A program made the position numbers and the translations under genes. The notes under the pieces were generated by a model. It searched no databases. It was not told where the DNA came from and saw only the letters and a program-made list of their open reading frames with translations. From Brasenia schreberi (taxonomy: Eukaryota; Streptophyta; Magnoliopsida; Nymphaeales; Cabombaceae), in NCBI GenBank assembly GCA_036023115.1, contig JAYKKT010000079.1, forward strand, positions 11,895,501-11,959,500: DNA of 64,000 bases, given 5' to 3'. The stretch's first letter is position 1; each line of letters begins with the position of its first letter. Below are positions 8,696 through 18,745 of the stretch, piece after piece.

Positions 8696-9523
8696 CTTTG
8701 CATGGCCCATAGACCTTAACCACCTCATGTTGGTGCAGCCCTAGGTTAGGTTTTGGCTAATTACAAGCTTAAACCCACTCAATTAGGCTAACCCACATGA
8801 TTAACCCCAAACTTGACACACAAGTCAAGCTTAATTACAACACTCTTGATATTATCCATCCCCACTCTCTCTCATGCCCATAATCCCACGTGAAATTCAA
8901 GTGGGCCCCACCTCCATTTATGAGAAGGTGATGTGGGCCATGGATATGGATATTGGATTGGATCTTTGGATCCAAATCCAAATCTAAGTCCACACATGGG
9001 CTTGGATTGGGATCTGGATATATATGGTCTAGATCCAATCCAAACTGAACTCTGACTCCTTCAAGCTGGGTTCGAAACGGACGATTTGTGCGGGGTCTGA
9101 CAGCATCAGTACTCCGTCTGCGTTGGGTCTTCGCCAACATGGTCGTCTGCCTCCGTTTCTGCCTTCCGGAGATGATTTCAAATGACATTTTGATAATAAT
9201 AGGGTCTTGGACGTTCGAGATCCTGGGGGTATGGATGTGATACAAGAGTTGTTGTGCCGGGCTCGACATGTGCTCTGGTTCCGAGCTCTTCTTAGCTCTC
9301 CTGGTCCTGTCTTGATCGGGCCAAGCCGCTTCGGGGTTTCAAAAACGTGTTTTAAAAGGTTTTCAAAAGCTATATTATATATTTTTGAAATATAGAGTTT
9401 AAAACATATATACAGGGTTGTCTGGAAGGCTCCTGGGTTTCCAGACTCAAAAATGGCCCTTTGGGGCTGCTTGTACAAAACCAGGTTTGTTTAAGAAATT
9501 CGTGGGATTTCAGGGTGTTTACA

Positions 9524-10593
9524 ACCTCCCCATAAATGGGGGTGAGTGGCCCACAAAATTTCACATGAATGGCCTTGGAAGGCTTGGGTAGAGAGAGAAA
9601 GGGGGCCATAAAGTAAGAGTGAGAAAGTTGGTAGGCTTGACTTTTGGTCAAAAGTGGGTTAGCCTTGTGGGTTTAACCAAGAGTGTGGGTTCAAGCTTGT
9701 ATGCACCTACACTTGACCTAGGGTTGCACCAACTTGGATATGGCTGCAACTAAGGCAATGGACCGGTGCCAAGGGGTGGTTCCTAAACCTAGCCCTAAGT
9801 TAGCTCACCCCACCTAGCCATTTTTCCTAAAACCTAACCCAAACCTAACCTAGACTTAGCCCTTCTCACCCAAAACCACACCCACTTCACCTAGCCGACC
9901 TCACCTAACTGGACCACCTAGACCCCAACCAACTAAGCCTAAACTAACCTTAGTCCACCTAACTAAGTCCTTAACCACCTAAACCCAGCCCACCTAACCA
10001 ACCTACCCCAAACCACTAACCCAGCCCACCTAACCGACCTATCCCAAACCATGTCCCAGCCCACCTAAAATTAAATATCTAGCCCACCATATCCCAGCCC
10101 ACCAAAACAAATATCTGGCCCACCTAAACCGACCTAAGCTCCCTTATCCCAGCCACTAATCCCTAGCCTATATAAACCCCACCCTTCCACTTGTGGGTCT
10201 GGCTTGATGCTCCCTTCACTCTTGGGACCCGGCCAGCACCTCTCTTCACCCTCTCTTCTTGGAGGCTCCCTTCACTGTTGGGACCCGGCCAACACCTCTC
10301 TTCACCCTCTCCACTCCCAACCGCGCAACACCGCCCACCCTTCCACCTTCGACGAGGAGCTTCTCCCAACACCAGCACCTCCTTCATTCCCAGCCGGCCA
10401 AAACACCTGCCCTTCCACCTGTTGCACCCGACACCTTCCATCCACCCAGCCGAGCATCCCCCATTCACCTGCCCTAGCCAACACCACCAGCCGAGCACTC
10501 CCATCCACCTACCGCCTCCTTCCAAGTTAGTACCACTCTTCCTTCCACCCAGCCGACCTGCACCATACCCCACTTCAACTCCACTTAGCCAGT
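9524..10593 (+). repeat. Tat-3 LTR, left visible part
   Basis: Plus-strand LTR interior matching Tat-2 from about 11178 onward (CATAAATGG, then the shared GCCTTGGAAGGCTTGGGTAG). It is cut on the left by Tat-1 at 9523/9524 and on the right by Tat-2 at 10593/10594. A TATA box (TATATAAA) is at 10169-10176. It contains the CCTAACC-rich tract. The first ~580 bases of this LTR should lie left of the window. Confidence 0.82.
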
Positions 10594-13500
10594 TGTAAAC
10601 ACCCCAAAATCCCACGATTTTCTCAAATATGCCTAGTTTTACCAAAGCAGCCCTAAAGGGCTATTTTGAGTCTAGAAACCCAAGAGCCTTCCAGACATCC
10701 CTGTACATATTTTGAACCTGTATATACGTTTTAAAACTTTATACATATAGTTTTAAACTTTAAAAAGTGTTTTGAAACCCCTAAAGCACCCTGGCCTGAC
10801 AAAAGAAGGACCGAAAAGGCAAAGGAGAGCCCAGACCCGAAGCATACTTCAAGCCCGGCACATCAACTCTCATATCAAAAGCATCCCCAAATTCTCAGAC
10901 ATCGAAGCCCCAAAATGTCAGAAAAATGCTCAAACTGAACTCCTGAAAGTGAGAAGAAGAGCGGACGACAATGTTGGCGAAGACCCAACGCAAGACGGAG
11001 TACTGATGAAGTCAGGCCCCGCACAAATCGTCCATTTCGAAATGCCATGAAGGAATAAAAAAAGTCAGATTTGGGTCGGATCTGGACCATATATATCCAG
11101 ATCCAAATCCAACATGTATTTGGATTTGGATTTGGATCCCAAGATCCAAATCCAATATCTGTATCCATGGCCCACATCACCTTCTCATAAATGGAGGTGG
11201 GGGGGGCACTATATTTCACGTGAAATGCCTTGGAAGGCTTGGGTAGAGAGAGAAAGGGGGGCCATAAAGTATGAGTGAGAAAGTTGGTAGGCTTGACTTT
11301 TGGTCAAGAGTGGGTTAGCCTTGTGGGTTTAACCTAGAGTATGGGTTCAAGCTTATATGCTCCTACACTTGAACTAGGGCTGCACCAACTTGGACATGGC
11401 TGCAATTGAAGCAATGGACCAGTGCCAAGGGGTGGTTCCTAAACCTAGCCCTAAGCTAGCTCACCTCACCTAGCCATTTTCCCTACAACCTAACCTAGAC
11501 ATAGCCATTCTCACCCAAACCGCCCCAACCTCACCTAGCCAACCTCACCTAGCTAGACTACCTAGATCCTAACCAGCTAAGCCTAAACCAACCTTAGTGC
11601 ACCTAACTAAGTCCCTAATCAACCAAACCCAGCCCATCTAACCAAACTACCCCAAAACCACTAACCTAGCCCACAACATTCCCTAAAACCAAAACCTAAA
11701 CTAGTTGCAGCCACCCCCATCCTAAAATATCTAGCCCACCTTAAATCCCAGCCCACCTAAACAAAATATCTAGCCCACCTTCACTCCCAGCCACTCATCC
11801 CCCCAACCGACCTACCATCCCATCCCATTCATTCGGCCAGCCACTCATGAACCCCCCATATAAAATCCCAGCCGATCTCTCGCCATCCCTCTCTCCTCCA
11901 TTTTCACATTCGGCCAGGGTCTGGACCAGCTCCCACCACTCTCATCTTCATCTCTCCATGCTCCTAGGACCCAGCCAGCACTTGCCACTCCACCACCTCT
12001 CCATTCCAACCGACTCCACCACCTTCCACCTTCGGTGAGGAGCACCACCCTTCATCCCTTCCACTCCCAACCAAGCACTCCATCCACCTGCCGCCTCCTT
12101 CCCAACTTCCACTCTTCATCCCTTCCACTACCATCCGCCCACCACTTCCATCCACCTGTCGCCTCCTTCACGGTTAGTATCCCCTCTCTTCCACTCTCAT
12201 CCACCTACCCTCCTCCCTTCACCCACCCTCTTCTTCCCAGCCAAGCATCACCCATCCGCCTGCCCTTCTCCCTTTCACCCAGCTGAACACCTCCCTTAGT
12301 CACCCACTTCCCAGCCAAGCATCACCCAAACCTAGTCCATCCACCTAGACACTCCACCACCCAGCCCAACACCTACCACTCTACCACCCGACCCAGCACC
12401 TGCCGCTCCTTCCACTCGGCCAGCATCAAGACACCTTCTTCCGGCCACCACACTCCAACCCTACCTGCCGCAAGCACCCACCTAAGGGACTCCCCTTGGC
12501 TGCCCAAGGCGACTCATGAGGCGAAAGTCCATGCAAGTTGAACATGGACCAGCTACATATAAGTGCCTAAACTCGGTCCCTTATATGAACTTGTTTTATG
12601 CTCAATTAAATTTTGACATGGGGTTGTAATAATGGAGCGTAGTCTCCCCCAAGATGTAATAACGTGGTTTGACACACCAACACCCACGTGCACTTGAGCC
12701 TTTCTGCTCTTAGCTGCACACCCTTTTGGCACACACACAGGCCTTGACAGACCCTAAGATATAGTCATATTTATATATATTCAGCTGTGTGGGTTTTCCA
12801 TTAAGTCGTGGGTGTTCTCTTTCAATTCTACACTCACACACATTGAGCTTTCGCTCTTATTCCCAAGACCCTAGTAAGGGCCATATTGCAATTTAATTTG
12901 GGTGTTTTCCTTCAAGTCGTGTGCGTGGTCTTTCAATTCTACACTCACGCACATTGAGCTTTCGCTCTTACTCCCAAGACCCTAGTAAGGGCCATATTGC
13001 AATTCTATTTGGGTTTTATATTACAAGTCGTGTGAGTTGTCTTTACATATATATACAACACCCACGTACATGTTGGCGACCTTCGGGCCCATATATATAT
13101 AAGTATTTCCCTTCCGCTATGTCTTTAAGATTTGGGTTTTAAGGTTCAACTGTGTGAGTAGTCTTTCCATATATACACGACAGACACTTACACAATTGAG
13201 CCTTTCCGCTCTTAAGATATAGTCATATTTCTCTTTTGCAATTTACATTACGCAATTTCCCTTAAGCATTATCTTTCAATTCGGGTTTTCCCTTGGAGTT
13301 GTGTGAGTTTGCATTGCATATTCGCCATACCACGAGTTAGGACGCATATTGCATCAAAGCAAAACCCCACACTCCCGTGCAAAAATTGCCCAATTAGGTC
13401 ACTTGCGCACACACCTAGTTGGCCTAAATAGCATAAAATTGAAAGACGTAGGCACGTGCAAATCCCACGTGAAATAAAAATTGCAATCATACAAACAAAA

Positions 13501-13769
13501 CCCAAACACTTCGTGTATTTTCAAAGAGGTTATTTGTTTAAAACGACTTTGCCAAGTGTACAGACTGATCCTTGCGCATCGGTGCAAGAAGGTCTGCGAT
13601 GAAAAGAGCTCACTTGCTCACAGTCGCCCCGAAAGAGTCAGATTTTAAAAACTTACTTTGCTAGCTTGAGTAAGCTAGCTGGCATGCCCTTTTCATAAAA
13701 ACGACTTAGACACACGAAAAGGTTCACTTCGGGCCAAAGAACCGGAAGTGAGAATTTTCCGTGTCTACA
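10594..13769 (+). repeat. Tat-2: solo LTR (3176 bp) inside Tat-3
   Basis: Starts TGTAAACACC and ends TGTCTACA with no internal region on either side. Flanks are CCAGT (10589-10593) and CCAGC (13770-13774), a 5-bp target duplication with one difference, and the host LTR continues across it. TATA (TATAAAA) is at 11859-11865. The donor position reads ATAAGT (12559-12564), a mutated GTAAGT. The GGAG...CTCCCCC block is at 12619-12650, modules with GAGCTTTCGCTC are at 12845 and 12956 (111 apart), and hairpins are at 13561-13596 and 13660-13679. A solo LTR arises by recombination between the two LTRs of one insertion. Confidence 0.88.
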
Positions 13770-15273
13770 CCAGCACCTCCTTCATTCCCAGCCCAACTCC
13801 CAACACCACCTGCTCAGCCGACCTGCACCACCTGCCCTTCTCTCCTCTTCCAACCGAGCCCTACCTGTCCCCAAAACCCATACCAACTCCTAGCACCACA
13901 CCTTAGCTCAACCTACCTTCCCTAAACACCTCAACATCAGTCGGCAAACACTCCTACGTGCCGCGACAAGCCACCTAAAGGACTCCTCTTGGCTGCCCAA
14001 GGTGGATCACAAGTCCAAGTCCACGCAAGTTGAAGATGGACCAGCTACATGTAAGTGCCTAAACTTGGTCCATTATATGAACTTGCTTTATATTCAATTA
14101 AGTTTTGACATGGGGTTGTAATAATGGAGCGTAGTCTCCCCCCAAGATGTAATAACTTGGTTTGACACACAAGCACCCACGTGCACTTGAGCCTTTCCGC
14201 TCTTAGTTGCACACCTTTTGCACACACACGGGCCTTAACAGCCCCTAAGATATAATTTTATTTATATAAGTTCAGCTGCGTGTGTTTTCATTTAAGTCAT
14301 GGGTGTTGTCTTTCAATTCTACACTCACACACATTGAGCTTTCGCTCTTACTCCCAAGACTCTAATAAGAGCCATATTGCAATTTAATTCGGTGTTTTCA
14401 TTCAAGTTGTGTGCGTGGTCTTTCAATTCCACACTCACACACATTGAGATTTCGCTCTTACTCCCAAGACTCTAATAAGAGTCATATTGCAATTCTATTT
14501 GGGTTTTACATTTCAAGTCGTGTGAGTTGTCTTTACATATATACACAACACCCATGCACACGTTGGCGACCTTCGGGCCCATATATATATAGTTGTATTT
14601 CACTTCCGCTATGTCTTTAAGATTTGGGTTTTAAGGTTCAGCTGTGTGAGTAGTCTTTCAATATATACACGACACATACTTACACAATTGAGCCTTTCCA
14701 CTCTTAAGATATAGCCATATTTCCCTTTTGCAATTTCTCTTTTGCAATTTACCTTACGCAATTTCCCTTAAGCATTGTCTTTCAATTTCGGGTTTTTCCT
14801 TGGAGTTGTGTGAGTTTGCATTGCATATTCGCCATACCACGAGTTAGGACGCATATTGCATCAAAGCAAAACCCAACACTCCTGTGCAAAAATCGCCCAA
14901 CTTAGGTCACTTACGCACACACCTAGTTGGCCTAAATAGCATAAAATTGAAAGACATAGGCACGTGCAAATCCCACATGAAATAAAATCTGCAACAATAC
15001 AAAACCCAATCAAACACTTCGTACATTTTCAAAGAGGTTCAAAATCGACTTTGCTAAAGCGTACAGATTGACCCTTGCGCATCGGTGCAAGAAGGTCTGC
15101 GACGAAAAGAGCTTACTTGCTCACAGTCGCCCCAAACGAGTCAAATTTTCAAAACTTACTTCGCTAGCTTGAGTAAGCTAGCTGGCACACCCTTTTTAGA
15201 AAAGCGAACTTAGACACACGAAAAGGTTCACTTCAGGCCTAAGAACCAGAAGTGAAAATTTTCCGTGTCTACA
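13770..15273 (+). repeat. Tat-3 LTR, right part
   Basis: Continuation of the LTR interrupted by Tat-2, ending TGTCTACA at 15273. The GTAAGT donor is at 14051-14056, about 111-bp modules lie at about 14330-14480, hairpin 1 is at 15064-15099 (one G-T pair in the outer stem) and hairpin 2 at 15163-15182. It abuts pol of Tat-4 at 15274 (ATGAC) with no primer site, so it is best read as a solo LTR or 3' LTR inserted into Tat-4 pol. Confidence 0.82.
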
Positions 15274-16298
15274 ATGACGAATGCCAAAAGTCTTTTGAAA
15301 GATTAAAAACATACTTAGTTAATCCCCCTGTTTTAAACCCTCCAAAGCAAGGAAAACCTCTTCTGCTTTACATTTCTGTGCATGCGAATGCTTTGGGTGC
15401 CTTGTTAGCCCAATACGAAGATGATACCCACAAGGAGTATGCCATATATTATGCTTCAAAAACCCTCCTGGCTTATGAGAGGAATTACGAAGCCATGGAG
15501 AAGACGTGCTTGGCCTTGGTATGGGCCTGCCAAAAATTTCGACACTATTTCCTAGATCATGAGATCTGGATAGTGTCCAAGCTTGACCCAATCAAGCACT
15601 TGTTCGAAAAACCCATCCTCACGGGTAGGTTGGGGAAATGGCAACTCCTTTTAATGGAGTATGACCTAAAATACCACCATCAGACCTCCATTAAGGGGCA
15701 AGCCCTAGCAGACTACATGGTTGAGTTCCCCTTGGAGGATGCATATCCCACACTCGATGAAATGCCTGATGAAGGCGTATTGCAAAACCAATTTCAAAAC
15801 CACATTTTGGCAAACTCTTTTGAAAACCAAGTGTGGAAGATGCACTTCAATGGGGCACGAAACCAACGAGGGGCTGGCGTAGGGGTCATCCTCGTATCCC
15901 CTGAAAAGGGCGAAATACCCATAGCAATTCGCCTAGATTTCGAGTGTTACAACAACATAGCTGAGTATGAAGCACTCATACAAGGCTTAAAAGTTTCGAA
16001 AACTCTAGGGGCAGCATGCATTGAGGTCTTTGGAGATTCATTACTCGTTATAAACCAAGTTTTAAAAATTTGGCAAGTTAGAAACGAAAAGCTTCTTCCA
16101 TATCACGAGTTGGCCACTCGATTGGTCGAATCCTTCCAATCGTGCACACTCACACATGTAGGAAGAGAGGATAATGGCATTGGCGATGCCCTCTCATCCT
16201 TGGGTTCAGCCCTAAGGGTCGATCCCGCTTTGGGAACCCTATCCTTAGAAATATGGCATGCACCCACTCCATCCACACATGATTTGGAAATTTGCTAA
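15274..16298 (+). pseudogene. Tat-4 RNase H region (truncated at 5' side)
   Basis: The frame begins at DECQKSFERLK, exactly where the Tat-3 LTR interrupts the RT-RNase H connection, so gag, protease and RT are missing here. The Ty3-type RNase H (LLLYISVHANALGALLAQ) is followed by the archaeal-type domain, in which the first catalytic Asp is changed to Asn (MHFNGARNQRG). The other acidic residues are present (AEYEAL, GDSLLV, IGDALSSL). It ends at TAA 16296-16298. The upstream part of the frame (15252-15273) is LTR sequence, not gene. Confidence 0.85.
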
Positions 16299-16728
16299 AA
16301 CAACCCAGATTCTGATGAAAAACCTTGGTTTTATGACATAAAAGGCTTTCTAGAAAATGGGGGATTTGCTGAAAATGCCACATCCAAGGATAAGGCATTC
16401 ATTCGGAAAATTTCTACCCGATATGCGATTTTGGGTGGGGTTTTGTACAAAAAGAGTTTTACCAGCATCTTACTAAGGTGTGTCGACCTAGAGGAGGCTA
16501 GGATTATAATGCATGAATTGCACGATGGAGAATGTAGAGGTCATGTTAATGCCAATATGATACCTAGAGGAGGCAATGAAAATACTTAGAGCGGGTTATT
16601 TTTGGTCCACTCTGAAAAAGGATTGCCACGATCATGTTAGGAAGTGTCATCCATGTCAAGTGCATGGGCATGCCATTCATATCCCCTCATCTTCATTGCA
16701 TTCCGTGGTCAGCCCCTAGCCATTTACC
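16299..16728 (+). pseudogene. Tat-4 integrase zinc-binding region, frameshifted
   Basis: Encodes the remains of the H2C2 domain also seen in Tat-1 (HDGECRGHVNANM, then CHDHVRKCHPCQVHG). A short duplication of CCTAGAGGAGGC (original near 16488, copy near 16563) shifts the frame inside the domain, and stops follow. It links RNase H to the integrase core. Confidence 0.8.
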
Positions 16729-17574
16729 ATGTGGGCGTTTGATATTTTAGGACCAAAGGCATCGAATGAGCATAGGTTCATTTTAGCAGCCACTGAATAC
16801 TTTTCCAAATGGGTCGAAGCCACCTCCCTGACCAATGTCCAGGGGCAACATGTGGTGGCTTTCATTAGGAAAAATATCTTGGCTCGATTTGAAGTTCCAA
16901 GAGACCTTGTGTCCGATAATGGCACCCCATTCAAAAACGAGTGGATGGTCAAGTTGTGCACCACTTATGGCATAACTCAACACTTCTCATCGCCCTACTA
17001 CCCTCAAGGCAACGACCAAGCCGAAGCCACAAACAAGATTCTCATTAGCATTATTGAGAAAACTTTAGATAAGGGTAGGACGTGGCATGAGAAGCTAGAT
17101 GAAGCCTTATGGGCTTATAGGACTTCCATCCGAACTCCCATAAATGCCACACTATTTGAGTTGGTCTATGGCACAAACGCCATTCTCCCCATTCATACCA
17201 AAATGCATTCATTCCATACATCCATTGCACTCGACCTCCCCCTAGAGGCGCTTCAGCATGCTAGGATGGCCGAACTAGATTTGTTAGATGAGAGGGGACT
17301 CCTTGCTATGGATCATGCTCATGCATACCGGCAAAGGATAGCCCGACACTATGAGAAACATATGAAACCTCGCCACTTTGAAGTGGGAGATCTCGTTTTG
17401 AAAATCATCCACTATCGTAGCCCACATCCACTTGGAAAGTGGCAGCCCAAGTGGGATGACCCTTATGTTGTGCATGGAACCACCACAAACAACTCTTATT
17501 GGTTGATCGATGTAGAAGGTAGGAATTTAGCAGATCCTATCAATATTCAATACTTAAAGAAGTATCATGTGTAG
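16729..17574 (+). CDS. Tat-4 integrase catalytic core and C-terminus
   Basis: A 281-residue frame with the DD35E triad visible: D5 (WAFDILGP), D63 (SDNGTPF) and E99 (QAEATNK), 35 residues between the last two. A three-residue deletion follows ILGP relative to Tat-1. The C-terminal part holds the conserved ELVYGTNAILP, the GDLVLK motif, GKWQPKWDDPYVV and the ending PINIQYLKKYHV, typical of Ty3/gypsy pol ends. It is the best-preserved integrase in the window, but upstream frameshifts would prevent its synthesis from a normal polyprotein. Confidence 0.92.
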   Translation: MWAFDILGPKASNEHRFILAATEYFSKWVEATSLTNVQGQHVVAFIRKNILARFEVPRDLVSDNGTPFKNEWMVKLCTTYGITQHFSSPYYPQGNDQAEATNKILISIIEKTLDKGRTWHEKLDEALWAYRTSIRTPINATLFELVYGTNAILPIHTKMHSFHTSIALDLPLEALQHARMAELDLLDERGLLAMDHAHAYRQRIARHYEKHMKPRHFEVGDLVLKIIHYRSPHPLGKWQPKWDDPYVVHGTTTNNSYWLIDVEGRNLADPINIQYLKKYHV

Positions 17575-18698
17575 GGTCTAAGTTAAATTCCCATTTTTGA
17601 AAATGTTTTAGGGAGACTTACTTTGAAACTTCGAAAGAAAGGATCAAAGGCGAATTGTGTGACCCTGAATGAGAGAATCAACACTTGTGAAAAAGTGGAG
17701 CTTTTCAAAATACGTGGTTACATTTTCAAAATTCTTCTTCTTACAAAGAAAGGCCTATGTTCAATATAGCAAGATACTTGCAAGTAGTATGTGCTATTTC
17801 TAAATAGGCTGATCTGGAATGGATTGAGTATGACCTTGGGATAAGTCCTCCCCCCTTCTATTCTCCTTCCAAAAGGAAAATTTGGCAAAAACAAAGGGAA
17901 ATCCCCACCAAAATCTCTTTCCCAAAGAAGGAAAGCTGAATCCCAAAAATAGAAAATCGATTCTTCTATGGAAAAGAGGGAATAAAGAAAAAATACTCCC
18001 GAAGGGAGACCCTCTATAAAAAAAGAAAGAAAAGGCCAAAAAAAGCTCAAAAATAGCAGTTTTCCGCCTCTCTGCCTCAAACCACGGGATGCTTCAAAAG
18101 GGACCGTGGTATCTCTTTCTCATCCCTACGGCTTATCCCAAGTAAACAAGGTTCATTTCAAGGAATCCTAAAGTAAAAATAGGATTTTTCTTACTTGCAT
18201 TTCATTTTGTTTGAGAATTCGACGTTTTGAGTAAGGCGTAGTAATTTTTGAAACTTAGCTTATTTTCTTATAAAACCTCCGCTAGATTAGCGAGTGTTAA
18301 GAATCAAATAAAGGCAAACACGAGGAGCTAAAGGTCCTTAGGATCAAAGCTCAAAGGAGTTTTCCCTCTTAAAACGAATTTCAAAAACTCGAACATCGAG
18401 CAACATAAGGCCCGCTCACTGGAAGCAGCAGGTCTTCATAAGACTCAAAGGTTCGACCATACCAGTTGGACCCTAGAAGGTTGCCCTTCTTCGCGTCTCA
18501 TCCATGTCATGCATTCTGCATATTCATGAATGAACACTTCATACATAATCCCAGTTAGGACTAGAACCCATAAGAAAGTCCCCTTTGGCGAAAATCTCCT
18601 CTTACCAGGTTTTAAAGAAAGTTTTTTTCTTAAAAATTGGGAGGATCCCATATTTTCGAGAATAGATCCAGGGAGACATTGAACAGGGGTGTTGTTGT
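17575..18698 (+). other. Tat-4 3' untranslated region
   Basis: No coding frame recognised. It holds a purine-rich stretch and, at 18081-18110, the inverted pair ACCACGG/CCGTGGT around a GCTTCAAAAG loop that is conserved in Tat-5, Tat-7 and Tat-8. Two antisense open frames here (17718-18080, 18445-18816) show no family signature. Confidence 0.7.
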
Positions 18699-18745
18699 CT
18701 TTGACATTATCCAAATCAATTTGGATAATGCCAAAGAGGGGCATC
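18699..18745 (+). other. Tat-4 palindrome and polypurine tract
   Basis: Arms 18699-18716 and 18719-18736 (CTTTGACATTATCCAAAT and its near complement, one mismatch) form a 38-nt palindrome. Its 3' arm runs into AAGAGGGGCATC, which abuts the LTR start TGTAAACACC at 18746. The purine tract would prime plus-strand DNA synthesis. Confidence 0.82.

Larger units (their letters stand above)
1..9523 (-). mobile_element. Tat-1: Ty3/gypsy (Tat-type) LTR retrotransposon, 3' part outside window
   Basis: Minus-strand element whose 5' LTR (6206-9523), primer site (6183-6200), gag, protease, RT, two RNase H domains and the start of integrase are visible. The rest of integrase and the 3' LTR lie left of base 1. 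The order RT, Ty3-type RNase H, archaeal-type RNase H, integrase is known for the Tat clade. The right flank begins ACCTC at 9524, inside another LTR (Tat-3), so Tat-1 inserted there; the matching left target duplication is outside the window. The coding region is split by stop codons, several of them C-to-T changes, so this copy is probably not autonomous now. Confidence 0.9.
6206..9523 (-). repeat. Tat-1 5' LTR (3318 bp)
   Basis: Starts TGTAAACACC (complement of 9514-9523) and ends TCTACA at 6206. A TATA box (TATATAAA on the minus strand) is at about 8281-8290. A GTAAGT donor is at 7437-7442. The conserved GGAG...CTCCCCC block is at 7346-7375, about 111-bp modules are at about 6810-7165, and the 3'-end hairpins are at 6385-6420 and 6302-6321. 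A GATCCAAATCC-type tract lies at about 8935-9050. Several open frames inside it are chance frames in low-complexity DNA. Confidence 0.88.

Noticed and set aside
10191..10598. Pro/Ser/Thr-rich open frames (10191-10598, 10204-10530, 11847-12286, 20055-20414)
   Set aside because: They lie in C-rich LTR sequence, exist in several frames and on both strands at once, and are not conserved as frames between LTR copies.
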